Origin: Cupriavidus neocaledonicus
Lineage (GTDB): Bacteria; Pseudomonadota; Gammaproteobacteria; Burkholderiales; Burkholderiaceae
DNA: 64,000 nt
Reading direction: 5' to 3'
NCBI RefSeq assembly: GCF_000372525.1
Contig: NZ_AQUR01000090.1
Coordinates: 1-64,000, forward strand
Of this stretch, positions 26,298 through 34,908 are shown piece by piece (the stretch's first letter is position 1; each line of letters begins with the position of its first letter). The notes under the pieces are model-generated. The model was not told the origin of the DNA. It made no database searches and was given only the letters and a program-made list of their open reading frames with translations. A program made the position numbers and the translations under genes.

Positions 26298-26402
26298 CCG
26301 TCGGAACGCGCACCGCCACGCGCCGGACTTCCACATGAGGCCGGGCCGCGCTGGCGGCGCGGCAACATACCGGCACGGGGCAGGCGCACGCCTGCCCTGT
26401 TG

Positions 26403-27143
26403 CTATCCGCCCCTGCCGTTCCCGCCCTTGCCGTTCTTCAACGCCTTCGCCGGTTTGCCGGTCTTCCCCTCCAGCGGTCCGCCGCAATAGCCTGGCAGGT
26501 GCCGGGCCTGGGCGCTGCGCGCCAGCTTGATCGATTCCGCCAGCGCCAGCCCGAACCCCGCAATACTGTGCAGGTCCTGCTCCACGCGCTTGCGCAGGAA
26601 CCCGGCCCAGCAGAAGTCGCCGTAGGCGCTGTCGGGCTTGCGGTACGCGCCCGCTTCGCGGGCAAAGGCGGCCAGGCTGCGGTACGGGTCGTCGCGCATG
26701 CTGCGCACGGTGGAGGGCAAGGCCCTGGGCCCCTGCCGCTTGCCGTATTCATCGTAGGGATGGACATGGCCCCGCTGGCGCATGCACTTCCAGAAGGCGG
26801 CCGCGTCCAGGTCGCTGAGATCTTCCAGCACCCGCACCGGCGCGAGCTGGTAGCCAAGGTCCAGCCACGCGCGCGCCCAGTGGTGGTGATCGATGATATA
26901 GAGCTCCCCGCCCGGCCCTGCCACGGTCTTGATGCGATGCCGGCGCATGAAGCGCTCCAGCGCCTCGCGATCTTCCGGATCGGCATGGCGCTGCGTGACT
27001 TCCATCTTGTGGTGGACGTGGATATAGCCGAGCGTCAGCTGCGTCGGGCGCAGGCGCGCCAGTTCGGCGATGGCCTTGCCGCGCGGGCAGCGCGCCGCCA
27101 CCGCGTCATCTGCACCGGCGGGGCGTTCAGTCGTGTTCGACAC
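26403..27143 (-). CDS. ParB-like nuclease family protein (ParBc_2), paralogue 1
   Basis: The 246-residue protein carries the ParB/sulfiredoxin-like domain of the ParBc_2 family: LRPTQLTLGYIHVHHKME, a DHHHWARAWLDLGY block and HPYDEYGKRQGP. The C-terminal tail is lysine/glycine-rich. No parA gene, parS site or helix-turn-helix is present, so a partitioning role is unlikely; relatives may be nucleases or nucleotide-binding enzymes. A GTG at 27143 is taken as the start, overlapping the upstream gene by 17 bases. It is paralogous to the gene at 30212. Confidence 0.75.
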   Translation of the reverse strand: MSNTTERPAGADDAVAARCPRGKAIAELARLRPTQLTLGYIHVHHKMEVTQRHADPEDREALERFMRRHRIKTVAGPGGELYIIDHHHWARAWLDLGYQLAPVRVLEDLSDLDAAAFWKCMRQRGHVHPYDEYGKRQGPRALPSTVRSMRDDPYRSLAAFAREAGAYRKPDSAYGDFCWAGFLRKRVEQDLHSIAGFGLALAESIKLARSAQARHLPGYCGGPLEGKTGKPAKALKNGKGGNGRGG

Positions 27144-27579
27144 GTTTCTGGTTGACGAAATGCTCGAGCTCGCTGCCGGGGTCTTCGTTGCCGGTGCTCT
27201 CCTCTGCGGTGGCGTCGCTGGCCAGCGGGCGCGGCCAGTATTCGCCCTCGCCCTCGCGCACCGGCTCGCCGGGCCGGGCCGGATCGAAATCGGTCCACTG
27301 GCCGCATTCCCAGGTGCCCTGCGCACGCTCGAGATGGCTGGCGCCGGCTTCGCGCAGCACGTCGACGACCACCGACCCCAGCCCGTTATTGACGCACGCG
27401 GCCAGCATGACGTTGTCCGCCGGCTGCTGCGCGGCGGCGTCGTCCGGTTGATCCCCGGCAGGGTCCTGCACTGACACGATGGATACATCCCACACCGAGA
27501 ACCCGCGTGCAAACAGCGTGCGTGCGGCATCCTCGGCGCTGGCGATCGAATCGAAACGTCCCGCGATGATCGATGACAT
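27127..27579 (-). CDS. GRFDS-type stress protein, short paralogue without membrane segment
   Basis: I do not recognise a named family. The 150-residue protein shares its start (MSSIIAGRFDSIASAEDA) and its end (VVDVLREAGASHLERA then W-x-DFDP) with the 195-residue product at 36454. The glycine-rich membrane segment in the middle of that paralogue is absent here. The shared halves each look like a small alpha/beta unit, as in proteins that bind their partner at the membrane. GGGAGG precedes the ATG. It overlaps the ParB-like gene in one operon. Confidence 0.65.
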   Translation of the reverse strand: MSSIIAGRFDSIASAEDAARTLFARGFSVWDVSIVSVQDPAGDQPDDAAAQQPADNVMLAACVNNGLGSVVVDVLREAGASHLERAQGTWECGQWTDFDPARPGEPVREGEGEYWPRPLASDATAEESTGNEDPGSELEHFVNQKRVEHD

Positions 27580-27692
27580 GATGCCTCCCAGAGATTGACG
27601 ATGGCGGCCGGCTCCCACCCGTATTGCAAGAGCCACGCCCGCGCAGGAACTGCACGGCACCGCAGGCGGCGGGACCGCGGCATGCAATATTT

Positions 27693-27707
27693 GCAAACGC
27701 GGCCCCG
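27693..27707 (-). promoter_or_regulatory. Candidate sigma54 promoter of the GRFDS/ParB operon
   Basis: Minus-strand CGGGGCCGCGTTTGC has GG-N10-GC and a good TTGCA -12 box, but its -24 half matches only partly. A CTACATGCG, similar to the recurring element, lies just upstream at 27711-27719. Start of transcription would be near 27681. Confidence 0.4.
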
Positions 27708-27743
27708 GAACTACATGCGCCGGCGCCGCGCAAGCCCGGTCGA

Positions 27744-28601
27744 TCAGCCGTTCACGACCTCACCGCCATTGATGTGCAGGATCTGCCCGGTGATATAGCT
27801 GGCCGCATCCGAAGCGAGGAACACATAGCCCCCGGCGACTTCGAACGGCTGCCCGGGGCGGCCCATGGGCGTCTTCTTGCCAAATTCCGCCACTTCCTCG
27901 GGACTGAAGGTGGACGGAATCAGCGGCGTCCAGATCGGCCCCGGGGCGACACCGTTGACGCGGATGCCGCGCTCCACCACCTGCAGCGCAAGCGAGCGCG
28001 TGAACGACACGATCGCGCCCTTGGTCGCCGAATAGTCCAGCAGGTGCTTGCTGCCGCGATAGGCGGTGACCGAGGTGGTGTTCAGGATCGAGGCACCGGC
28101 CTTCAGGTGCGGCAGCACCGCGCGCGTCAGGTGGAACATCGCAAACACGTTGGTGCGGAAGGTGGCCTCCACCTGGCTGGCCTCGACATCCTCCAGCGAT
28201 TCCTTGGGGTGCTGCTCGGCGGCATTGTTGACCAGGATGTCGAGCTTGCCGTACTGCTGCAGCGTCTGCCGCGCGACCGCCTCGGCGTGGTCGCAGTCGG
28301 CGAGGTCGCCGGCGATGGCCAGGCACTTGCGCCCGGCCTGCTCGACCAGCTCGACCGTCTCGCGCGCATCGGCATGTTCGTCCAGGTAGGCGATGGCGAC
28401 ATCCGCGCCTTCGCGCGCAAACGCCACCGCGATGGCGCGGCCGATGCCGCTGTCGCCGCCGGTAATCAGCGCGACGCGGCCCTCGAGCCGGCCGCTGCCG
28501 ACGTAATCGTCCGCGCCGCTGTCCGGCTGCGGGCGCATCGGGGCTTCCAGGCCCGGCTGGCGCGACTGGTGCTGGGGCGGGACGCTCTTGGGTGTGGACA
28601 T
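27744..28601 (-). CDS. Short-chain dehydrogenase/reductase, stress type
   Basis: This 285-residue SDR has a 38-residue N-terminal extension, then the NAD(P) site ITGGDSGIGRAIA, the NNAA motif, and the catalytic S...YxxxK set in NTTSVTAYRGSKHLLDYSAT plus K. The extended form with QHQSRQPGLEAPM is typical of the YdaD/YhdG-like general stress dehydrogenases. The substrate is unknown. AGGAGACTGCC precedes the ATG. A strong sigma54 promoter lies 70 bases upstream, and the gene is divergent from a BON-domain gene. Confidence 0.88.
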   Translation of the reverse strand: MSTPKSVPPQHQSRQPGLEAPMRPQPDSGADDYVGSGRLEGRVALITGGDSGIGRAIAVAFAREGADVAIAYLDEHADARETVELVEQAGRKCLAIAGDLADCDHAEAVARQTLQQYGKLDILVNNAAEQHPKESLEDVEASQVEATFRTNVFAMFHLTRAVLPHLKAGASILNTTSVTAYRGSKHLLDYSATKGAIVSFTRSLALQVVERGIRVNGVAPGPIWTPLIPSTFSPEEVAEFGKKTPMGRPGQPFEVAGGYVFLASDAASYITGQILHINGGEVVNG

Positions 28602-28683
28602 GGCAGTCTCCTGTCTGGGCGGCCGCGCGATGCGACGCCGGCGTGACGGCGCGCCGCGGCCATGCAAGATGCCAGGGTGGCGC

Positions 28684-28698
28684 GCAAGTTCCATGCCG
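28684..28698 (-). promoter_or_regulatory. Sigma54 promoter of the SDR gene
   Basis: Minus-strand CGGCATGGAACTTGC matches GGCAYG-N4-TTGC completely. Transcription would begin near 28672, 71 bases before the ATG. Confidence 0.75.
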
Positions 28699-28769
28699 CA
28701 ATGCGCAAGGCCGGCGCCCGCTTGCCGCCAAGCGCGGCGGCACCGACCCGGCGGCGCTGCCCGTAACCC

Positions 28770-28797
28770 TTACATCGCACGGCAATCCTTACAGCGC
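28770..28797 (+). promoter_or_regulatory. Direct repeat TTACATCGC / TTACAGCGC in a divergent stress-gene gap
   Basis: TTACATCGC (28770-28778) and TTACAGCGC (28789-28797) are spaced 19 bp start to start. They lie between two divergent sigma54 promoters, 72 bases from one and 39 from the other, the place expected for enhancer sites of a sigma54 activator. The remaining 347-base gap has no reading frame of note. Confidence 0.55.
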
Positions 28798-28835
28798 GCG
28801 GCGAGGCGGCGCTGCGCCGCTTGGTCTACGCGCCG

Positions 28836-28850
28836 GGGCACGGATTTTGC
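28836..28850 (+). promoter_or_regulatory. Sigma54 promoter of the BON-domain gene
   Basis: GGGCACGGATTTTGC matches the consensus GGCACG-N4-TTGC exactly. The predicted start near 28862 lies 87 bases before the ATG at 28949. Confidence 0.8.
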
Positions 28851-28948
28851 GGCCCTTTCCATATCCGAAACGTCAACGGCTTCCGGTGCCGGCCGCACCT
28901 GCCTGCGGGCAGTGCCGGCGCGCGGGGCCTCACCGCCAGGAGGCAGAT

Positions 28949-30208
28949 ATGTTCAACTTCCGCAATGACCGCGGCAGCCGCGGCCGGCCCGAAGCGCAAC
29001 GCCGCGACCGCGGCCCCGAGCAAAGGATGCGCGATGAGAGCGAGGGCCGCGGCTCGGAGGACTGGGGACAGGAATGGGGCGAGGACTGGCGCGGCGAGAG
29101 CGGCCAGCGCCGTGGCGAGTTTGGCGGCTATGGCTATGAAAGCCGGCAGCGCTGGGAGCAAAGCCGCCGCGACGAAGATCGCGACCAGGATCGCGACGAA
29201 CAGCGCAACCGACCGCGCAGCGAACAGCGCAATGAACAGCGCAACGAAGGCCGCAGCCAGGGCAGCGAGCGCGAATCCTCGCGCCACGGCGGCCCGTGGT
29301 ATCAGCAGGACACGCCCGCCGGCCAGCGGCGCGGCAGCTGGGGCGAGAGCGGCTATGGCGCCGCCGATGTGGGCGGCAGCGGCCATCCGTACAGCAGCGC
29401 CTATGGCGGCTACCGGCCATCGCAGCAGGACAGCGGCTATCGCAGCGAGGAGCGCGAATCGGGCTATGGCTATCGCGACGAGGACCGCTTCGGTCCGCGC
29501 GGGCGCCGCAGCGAATCGAGCGGGCGCGGCGAACGCTATGAGCGCGACCAGCGCAGCGAGCGTGGCCAGGGCGGCTGGGGCGCCGAGCGTGGCCGCAGTG
29601 AAGGCGGCCGCGCCATGCATTGGCAGGAAGGCAGCGAACGCGATCGGGCCCAGCGGGGCGGACAGCCCAGCTACGGCGGCGGCTACTTCGGCGATGCTGG
29701 TCGTGGCGGCCAGTCGTTCAGCGGCGGGCAGCGCGTCTACCCGGACGATCCGGGCTACCGCCGCCGCACGCCCTTCGCCGGCCAGGCTGGCGCCTCCGGC
29801 ACGCAGGGCGGGCAGCATGCGGGCCGCCGCGCCACCGGTCCCAAGGGCTACCGCCGCTCCGACGAGCGCGTGCGCGAGGATGTGTGCGAGCGCCTGGCGA
29901 TGAACCCGTATATCGACGTGGGCGAGGTCACGGTGGAAGTGGCGAATGGCGTCGTGACGCTGGACGGCACCGTCAGCGAGCGCCGCGAGAAATACGTGGT
30001 CGAGGAAATCGCTGACGCGGTGTTCGGTGTCACCGAGGTCGACAACCGCCTGCGCGTGCAGCGCCAGCAAGGCAGTTCGTGGGCCGCGGGCTCAGAGGTG
30101 GGCGGCGACACCTCGAACGGCAGTACCGGCAGTACCGGCAGTACCGGCAGTACTGGCACGGCGTCGGCCGGCGGCACTTCGCCGGACCGCACGCTCAACA
30201 AGAGCTGA
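28949..30208 (+). CDS. Large hydrophilic repeat-rich protein with a BON domain
   Basis: The 419-residue protein has no signal peptide. Residues 1-290 are low-complexity, rich in R, G, E, S, Q and Y with many SERGxGG, RNEQRNE and SGYGYRDE pieces, and are probably disordered. A single BON domain follows (VREDVCERLAMNPYIDVGEV to VTEVDNRLRVQ). The end has four GST repeats. BON domains bind phospholipid or other proteins. A clear ribosome site (AGGAGGCAGAT) and a sigma54 promoter precede it. The arginine-rich part could bind nucleic acid; that is inference. A ParB-like gene follows after three bases. Confidence 0.8.
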   Translation: MFNFRNDRGSRGRPEAQRRDRGPEQRMRDESEGRGSEDWGQEWGEDWRGESGQRRGEFGGYGYESRQRWEQSRRDEDRDQDRDEQRNRPRSEQRNEQRNEGRSQGSERESSRHGGPWYQQDTPAGQRRGSWGESGYGAADVGGSGHPYSSAYGGYRPSQQDSGYRSEERESGYGYRDEDRFGPRGRRSESSGRGERYERDQRSERGQGGWGAERGRSEGGRAMHWQEGSERDRAQRGGQPSYGGGYFGDAGRGGQSFSGGQRVYPDDPGYRRRTPFAGQAGASGTQGGQHAGRRATGPKGYRRSDERVREDVCERLAMNPYIDVGEVTVEVANGVVTLDGTVSERREKYVVEEIADAVFGVTEVDNRLRVQRQQGSSWAAGSEVGGDTSNGSTGSTGSTGSTGTASAGGTSPDRTLNKS

Positions 30209-30211
30209 GCC

Positions 30212-30886
30212 TTGCCCTCCGGCCAGGCCCTCGCGCGCACGGCGCCCGCCCCGCGGCGGGCGCCGCGCAAGCTCGCGCCCGACAGCAAGCTGATGGTGCC
30301 GCTGGACGCGCTGCGCCCGACCCAGATCACGGTGGGGGGCTACCACGTGGCGCAGAAGATCCACGTGACGCGGCGGATCGCGCCCGAGGCGCGCGCGGCG
30401 TTCCTGGACCGGCACCGCGTGCACCTGGTGATCGGGCCGGAGCAGGTGCTCTATGTGGTCGATCACCACCACTGGGTGCGTGCCTGGCATGACCTGGGAC
30501 TGACCCATGTGCCCGGCATCGTGCGCGCCGACCTGAGCGACATGGACCTGCCAGCGTTCTGGCGCCACATGGTCGCCAATCACCTGGTCCATCCCTACGA
30601 CGAACACGGCCGCCGGCGGCCGCTGACCGAACTGCCCGAGGCCATCCACGACATGCGCGACGACCCCTACCGCAGCCTGGAGGCCTTCGTTCAGTTGGCC
30701 GGCGGCTATCGCAAGGTCAAGACCGCCTACCTCGATTTCCGCTGGGCGGACTTCTTCCGGCGCCACGTGCCCGGCCCGTTCGACACGCCGCATCATTTCG
30801 CCTTCGCGGTGGCGAGCGCCTTCAGGCTGGCGCACTCGCGCGAGGCCAGGGACCTGCCCGGCTATATCGGCGCACTGGGGTGCTGA
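30212..30886 (+). CDS. ParB-like nuclease family protein (ParBc_2), paralogue 2
   Basis: The 224-residue protein aligns along its length with the product at 26403: LRPTQITVGGYHVAQKIHV, VDHHHWVRAWHDLGL, HPYDEHGRRRPL and DDPYRSLEAF all match. It lacks that protein's lysine-rich tail. The frame opens with a TTG at 30212; the only nearby ATG (30293) would cut into the conserved region. It follows the BON gene by three bases and so shares its sigma54 promoter. Function is unknown beyond the fold. Confidence 0.75.
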   Translation: MPSGQALARTAPAPRRAPRKLAPDSKLMVPLDALRPTQITVGGYHVAQKIHVTRRIAPEARAAFLDRHRVHLVIGPEQVLYVVDHHHWVRAWHDLGLTHVPGIVRADLSDMDLPAFWRHMVANHLVHPYDEHGRRRPLTELPEAIHDMRDDPYRSLEAFVQLAGGYRKVKTAYLDFRWADFFRRHVPGPFDTPHHFAFAVASAFRLAHSREARDLPGYIGALGC

Positions 30887-30904
30887 ACGCCGCGCCGGGG
30901 ACCC

Positions 30905-31990
30905 TCACCCGTTATTGGCCTTCTTGCCATTCGCCGGCTGTGCCTGGCTTGCCGCCAGCAACTGCAGCAGCCGCGCCTCGTCCGCGCGCAGCCGTGTCAT
31001 GACGGGCGCGCGGCCGCCGGCCTGCAGCACGCCGGACAGATAGGCATCGATGACGTCGGGGTGCACATAGCATTTGCGGCACACCGCCACGGTATTGCGC
31101 AACTGGTTCGCGACTGCGCGGATGGCGTCGGTCACGGCCTTGCGGCGCGCGCTCTCGCTGGCCGCTTCCGGCAGCTTGCGCAGGATCGCCAGCGCGTGCA
31201 CGCTGCCGGCCCAGGTGCGGAAATCCTTGGCAGTAAAGTCCCCGCCGGTCACTTCCTGCAGGTAGGCGTTGACATCCGCCGAGCCGATCTCGCGGATCTC
31301 GCCGTCGCTGTCGCGGTACTTGAACAGGCACTGGCCGGGCAGGTCGGCGCAATTGCGCACGATGCGCGCGAGGCGCGGATCGTTGACCGAGACGTCGTGT
31401 GTGATGCCGCTCTTGCCGGTGAACTGGAAACGCAGCCGGCTGCCGCGCACGGTCACATGGCGCCGCCGCAGCGTGGTCAGGCCATAGGTGCGGTTCTGGC
31501 GCGCGTAGCGCGGCGAGCCGACGCGCACCAGCGTGGCGTCGAGCAGCAGCACCACCGCGCCCACCACCTTCTCGCGCGGCATGCCGTTGCGGCGCAGGTC
31601 GCGCGCCACGCGCGCGCGCAGGCGCGGCAGCGCGGCGCCGAACGCCGCCAGCCTCGCATACTTGTCGGTATCGCGCAGCGTGGCCCATTGCGGGTGGTAG
31701 ACGTACTGCTTGCGCCCGCGCGCATCGCGCCCGGTGGCCTGCAGGTGGCCACGCGGATCTGGGCAGATCCATACCGACTCATAGGCCGGCGGGATGGCCA
31801 GCGTCGCGATACGCGCCAGCGTGGCGGCATCGGTCACCCGCTTGCCGTCCGGGCCGGTATAGCTGAAGCCGCTGCCATGGCGCCGGCGCGTGATGCCCGG
31901 GCTGCCGTCGTCGACATAGCGCAGCCCGGCGTCGCGCAGCACCGTGTCGAGCGCGGCGGGGGCTTCGGTGCCGGGCAGCATGCTGTCCAT
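30905..31990 (-). CDS. DNA topoisomerase IB (poxvirus-like)
   Basis: The 361-residue enzyme relaxes DNA supercoils through a 3'-phosphotyrosine. The catalytic residues are in place: R in VRVGSPRYARQNRTYGL, K in FTGKSG, R in KDFRTWAGS, and the tyrosine Y308 in RKCYVHPDVIDAY. A bacterial topo IB N-terminal domain covers residues 15-100. Such enzymes are often found with LigD/Ku and other stress genes. The ATG at 31990 lies 12 bases after the hydrolase gene, so the three genes 34055-30905 form one operon. No gene symbol is assigned. Confidence 0.93.
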   Translation of the reverse strand: MDSMLPGTEAPAALDTVLRDAGLRYVDDGSPGITRRRHGSGFSYTGPDGKRVTDAATLARIATLAIPPAYESVWICPDPRGHLQATGRDARGRKQYVYHPQWATLRDTDKYARLAAFGAALPRLRARVARDLRRNGMPREKVVGAVVLLLDATLVRVGSPRYARQNRTYGLTTLRRRHVTVRGSRLRFQFTGKSGITHDVSVNDPRLARIVRNCADLPGQCLFKYRDSDGEIREIGSADVNAYLQEVTGGDFTAKDFRTWAGSVHALAILRKLPEAASESARRKAVTDAIRAVANQLRNTVAVCRKCYVHPDVIDAYLSGVLQAGGRAPVMTRLRADEARLLQLLAASQAQPANGKKANNG

Positions 31991-32002
31991 GGGCGGGCGA
32001 AC

Positions 32003-32863
32003 TCAGGCGCTGCCCGGGGCGCTGGCCGACTCGGGCTGCGGTGTCTCGAGCCCGGCGTCGGGCGCCGGCGGCGCGGGCTTTGGCGCTGGCTTCGGCGGCA
32101 CCGCGCGCTCGGCGGTGACCGGGCCGGCGCGGGCCACAGTGACCATTTCGCGCAGCCAGTTGACCAGCATGCTGCTGTAGGTGCGCTGGAATTCCTCGTC
32201 GCTCAGGCCATGGTCGGCGCCCTTGATCACGCGGTAGGTGAGCGAGTTGGCATGGATGCAGGAATCGACATAGCTCATCACCGCGGCATGGGGCACGATC
32301 TGGTCGTGCTCGGATTCGATCACCAGCACGTCGCCGGTAAACGCGGTGCACGCGCGCAGCGCGCGATTGCTCGCGGGCGGCACCATGCTGCGCCGGTAGG
32401 TCACCAGGTCCTGCTCGCGGTGCAGCTGCCGCTTGGGCAGGTCCCAGCCCGTGTCCATGTACAGCGCCGGGGCCCGGAACGCCAGCCAGCGCACCTGGCG
32501 CAGACCGCTGAGCAGCGCCGCCAGGTAGCCGCCATAGCTGCTGCCCACCACCGCGATCGCGTTGCGGTCGACCTCGGGCTGGCGCACCAGCACATCGTAG
32601 GCCGCCACCACGTCGGCGAGGTTGCGCGTGCGGCTGACGGTCTCGTACTGCGCGCGCGTGCCGGCATGGCCGGTCAGGTCGAAAGTCAGGCAGACACAGC
32701 CCAGCCCCGCCACCTTGCGCGCGCGCGCCAGGTATTGCTGCTGGCTGCCGCCCCAGCCATGCACGAACAACACGCCCGGCAATTTGGTTTCCGGGCTGAT
32801 CAGGGTACCGGCAATGGTGCCGCCTTCGCTTTCGATCTGCAGCAGTTCTTCATGCGTTGCCAT
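32003..32863 (-). CDS. Alpha/beta hydrolase
   Basis: The 286-residue protein has the alpha/beta hydrolase fold: oxyanion-hole strand LFVHGWGGS, nucleophile elbow VVGSSYGGYLAA, the acid in IESEHDQIVP and the final histidine in KGADHGLSD. This resembles the dienelactone-hydrolase or prolyl-peptidase branch. The last 35 residues are proline/alanine-rich. Its start overlaps the end of the DUF3182 gene by 14 bases, implying coupled translation. The substrate is unknown; the tight link to DUF3182 suggests they act in one pathway. Confidence 0.85.
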   Translation of the reverse strand: MATHEELLQIESEGGTIAGTLISPETKLPGVLFVHGWGGSQQQYLARARKVAGLGCVCLTFDLTGHAGTRAQYETVSRTRNLADVVAAYDVLVRQPEVDRNAIAVVGSSYGGYLAALLSGLRQVRWLAFRAPALYMDTGWDLPKRQLHREQDLVTYRRSMVPPASNRALRACTAFTGDVLVIESEHDQIVPHAAVMSYVDSCIHANSLTYRVIKGADHGLSDEEFQRTYSSMLVNWLREMVTVARAGPVTAERAVPPKPAPKPAPPAPDAGLETPQPESASAPGSA

Positions 32864-34055
32864 CGGATTCAGGCTCCAGTCGTGCGTACTTGGTCAGGGG
32901 GCCGACATGGCGGTCTTCGCCCTGGTAATAGATCTCGGCGTCATCCGGCACGCGCACATCGTTGCCGTAGACCTCGCGCGTCGACGCCACCACGCGCGTG
33001 CGCGCCGGGTTGTCGCGCAGCGCCGCCAGCGCCACCAGTTCGGCACCGGTGGCACCGCCCACGCGCCAGGACTGCTCCAGCACGCCGCCGAGCATCTGCC
33101 CGCAATCGGCGTTGCCGGCCGGCGCGCCGAAGGCGACGTCGTAATTGCAGCGCGACAGCACCATGCCGCCGCCCTCGCCATAGCAGGCCAGCGCGGCCTC
33201 GTGGTACACCATCGCCGCGCGCACCGCGGCGAGGATGCGGGCGTCGAACGGGTGCTGCAGCAGCGCGTCAAAGCCGCCCCGCACCACCGTCAGCGTCGAG
33301 CCGCCGTAGACCTTCTGGCCCCGGTTGTTCTCGGTCAGCCCCTGCGTGCCGCAATAACTCGCCTCCAGTCCCGCCAGCATGACCTTGCCGACGCTGTAGG
33401 TCTGCGGCGCGCGCAGGTCGCGCTCCACCACCAGGCCGTCGCGCTCCACCGCTTCCGGGGCGAGCGCGGCCAGCGCGGCTTCCAGCGCCGGTTCGTCGCC
33501 GACCACGCGCTGGCCCAGCCCGCCGACACCGCCGGTATCCTTCAGCCGCACCGGTCCCAGCGTCAGCAGCCGCCGCGCCGCGGTGCGCGCATCGCCGATG
33601 CTGAAGGCGGTAAAGCCCGGCAGCGTGGCGCCCACCACGCGCCGCACGAAGGCCTCGGACCAGCCCCGCGGCGCCGCGGCACCGGGCTCGACCAGGCCGT
33701 GCGTGATCGCCTTGGTGGCGACGAACGCGTACGGCACCACGCCGCCGAAGAGATCGTCCTCGCCCTGCACGCCCAGGCTTGCCGCCAGCTCGCGGCCAAC
33801 CAGGGTCTGCGCCGGCACCAGGTACGGCGCCGGGCATTGCGCCGATGGCGCCGCGTAGCCGCCGGCGAACGACAGTCCGGCAAGCTCGGCCACCTTGCGT
33901 GCGATATTGGCAAGGGTCATGCCATGGTGGCTGTCGGCCTCGTCCAGGGTCTCGCAGCCGTAGGCCATCACCGGGCGGCTGCCCTGCTGCGCGGCTGCCG
34001 GACCTGCAGCCGGCAGCACCGGTTTTCGCTTGCTTGCGTTGCTGGATGCGGTCAC
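32850..34055 (-). CDS. DUF3182 family protein, possible ATP-grasp-like enzyme
   Basis: The 401-residue protein belongs to DUF3182 as far as I can tell from its pattern: GCETLDEADSHHGMTLANIA near the start, VRLKDTGGVGGLGQRVV in the middle, and YGGSTLTVVRGGFDALL further on. The KDTGGVGGLGQ loop resembles the nucleotide-binding loop of ATP-grasp enzymes, so a ligase activity is possible but unproven. It is the first gene of a three-gene operon with an alpha/beta hydrolase and topoisomerase IB. The start at 34055 has AGGAGCAGGCC before it. Confidence 0.75.
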   Translation of the reverse strand: MTASSNASKRKPVLPAAGPAAAQQGSRPVMAYGCETLDEADSHHGMTLANIARKVAELAGLSFAGGYAAPSAQCPAPYLVPAQTLVGRELAASLGVQGEDDLFGGVVPYAFVATKAITHGLVEPGAAAPRGWSEAFVRRVVGATLPGFTAFSIGDARTAARRLLTLGPVRLKDTGGVGGLGQRVVGDEPALEAALAALAPEAVERDGLVVERDLRAPQTYSVGKVMLAGLEASYCGTQGLTENNRGQKVYGGSTLTVVRGGFDALLQHPFDARILAAVRAAMVYHEAALACYGEGGGMVLSRCNYDVAFGAPAGNADCGQMLGGVLEQSWRVGGATGAELVALAALRDNPARTRVVASTREVYGNDVRVPDDAEIYYQGEDRHVGPLTKYARLEPESDGNA

Positions 34056-34115
34056 GGCCTGCTCCTGTTTCGGTTGGTCGCATGGATCCTGCGCAAGGGG
34101 CCGCTGGCCGGCAAG

Positions 34116-34685
34116 CTAGGGCGCTGCCGAGGCGGGGGTTGCGGGTGTGCCACCGGCGGTCGCTGCGGGCGGATGCCCGCGCGAGGCCCGCGCGTGACGC
34201 TTGGCGGCGTGGTTTTCGCGCGCCTCGTCGAGCGAATGGCTGGTCTTGATGCCGTCTTCCTGGTCGGCCAGCTCGGCCAGCTGGCGGTAGAAGGTGACCA
34301 GCTGGCGCAGCTCTTCCTCATCCAGGTCTTCGATCGACACCAGCATGTTGCTGGCCTCGCGGTGCGAGGCCAGCAGTTCGTTGAGCTTCAGGTGGACCGC
34401 GACGGCATCCTTGTTCTGGCTCTGCTGGATCAGGAACACCATCAGGAAGGTGACGATGGTGGTGCCGGTATTGATGACCAGCTGCCAGGTTTCGGAGTAC
34501 CCGAACATCGGGCCGGTGAGGGCCCACGCCACCACCACGCCGACAGCCAGCACGAACGCGGTCGGCGACCCGGCATGGCGCGTGGCGCTGCCGGCAAAGC
34601 GGTCGAACAGGTGCAGCACGGTGGCACGTTTGCCGGCGCCGGGCCGATGGCCAACGCCGGGCAGGATGGGGCTGGAATTGCGCAT
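34116..34685 (-). CDS. Low-affinity iron permease family membrane protein
   Basis: The 189-residue protein has two to three membrane helices (AFVLAVGVVVAWALTG and LVINTGTTIVTFLMVFLIQ), followed by a helical region QNKDAVAVHLKLNELLASH. That arrangement is typical of the Iron_permease family (pfam04120). In most bacteria iron transport has not been shown. The ATG at 34685 is preceded by GTGGAG and is preferred over one at 34748 without a ribosome site. A 60-base gap follows to the DUF3182 gene, which may be read through from here. Confidence 0.8.
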   Translation of the reverse strand: MRNSSPILPGVGHRPGAGKRATVLHLFDRFAGSATRHAGSPTAFVLAVGVVVAWALTGPMFGYSETWQLVINTGTTIVTFLMVFLIQQSQNKDAVAVHLKLNELLASHREASNMLVSIEDLDEEELRQLVTFYRQLAELADQEDGIKTSHSLDEARENHAAKRHARASRGHPPAATAGGTPATPASAAP

Positions 34686-34797
34686 CGTTGCACTCCACGG
34701 ATAAGTCGCCGGATCGGCCGCCGAGACTGGTGATGGCTTGGGCGGCATGCTGATTTCATTGTATGGAGCGCATGGCCAATGTGCAGCGGGCGCAGTC

Positions 34798-34850
34798 CTA
34801 CAACGGGCGCAGCACTTGCCGCACCCTCTCGCCTTTCGTTTCTACATCGG
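34798..34850 (+). promoter_or_regulatory. CTACAACGG and CTACATCGG elements upstream of the CBS gene
   Basis: CTACAACGG (34798-34806) and CTACATCGG (34842-34850) are close variants of the TTACAnCGC element, 44 bases apart and about 60-110 bases before the sigma54 promoter at 34909. The 350-base gap between the permease and CBS genes otherwise holds only that promoter. Confidence 0.4.
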
Positions 34851-34908
34851 GTGATAAATCTTGCCGGCGGCGTCGCCGCGTGGATGCGCGCCGCGCGCGC
34901 GGGGCCAC

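Noticed and set aside
28826-30070. A hydrophobic, alanine-rich minus-strand frame that could look like a membrane protein
   Set aside because: It is the exact complement of the repetitive R/G/E-rich BON gene, whose codons read backwards give alanine and leucine. No ribosome site or conserved motif is present.
34056-34115. A sigma54 element in front of the DUF3182 gene (GGCCAGCGGCCCCTTGC)
   Set aside because: GG and GC are 13 bases apart, not 10, so the spacing is wrong.
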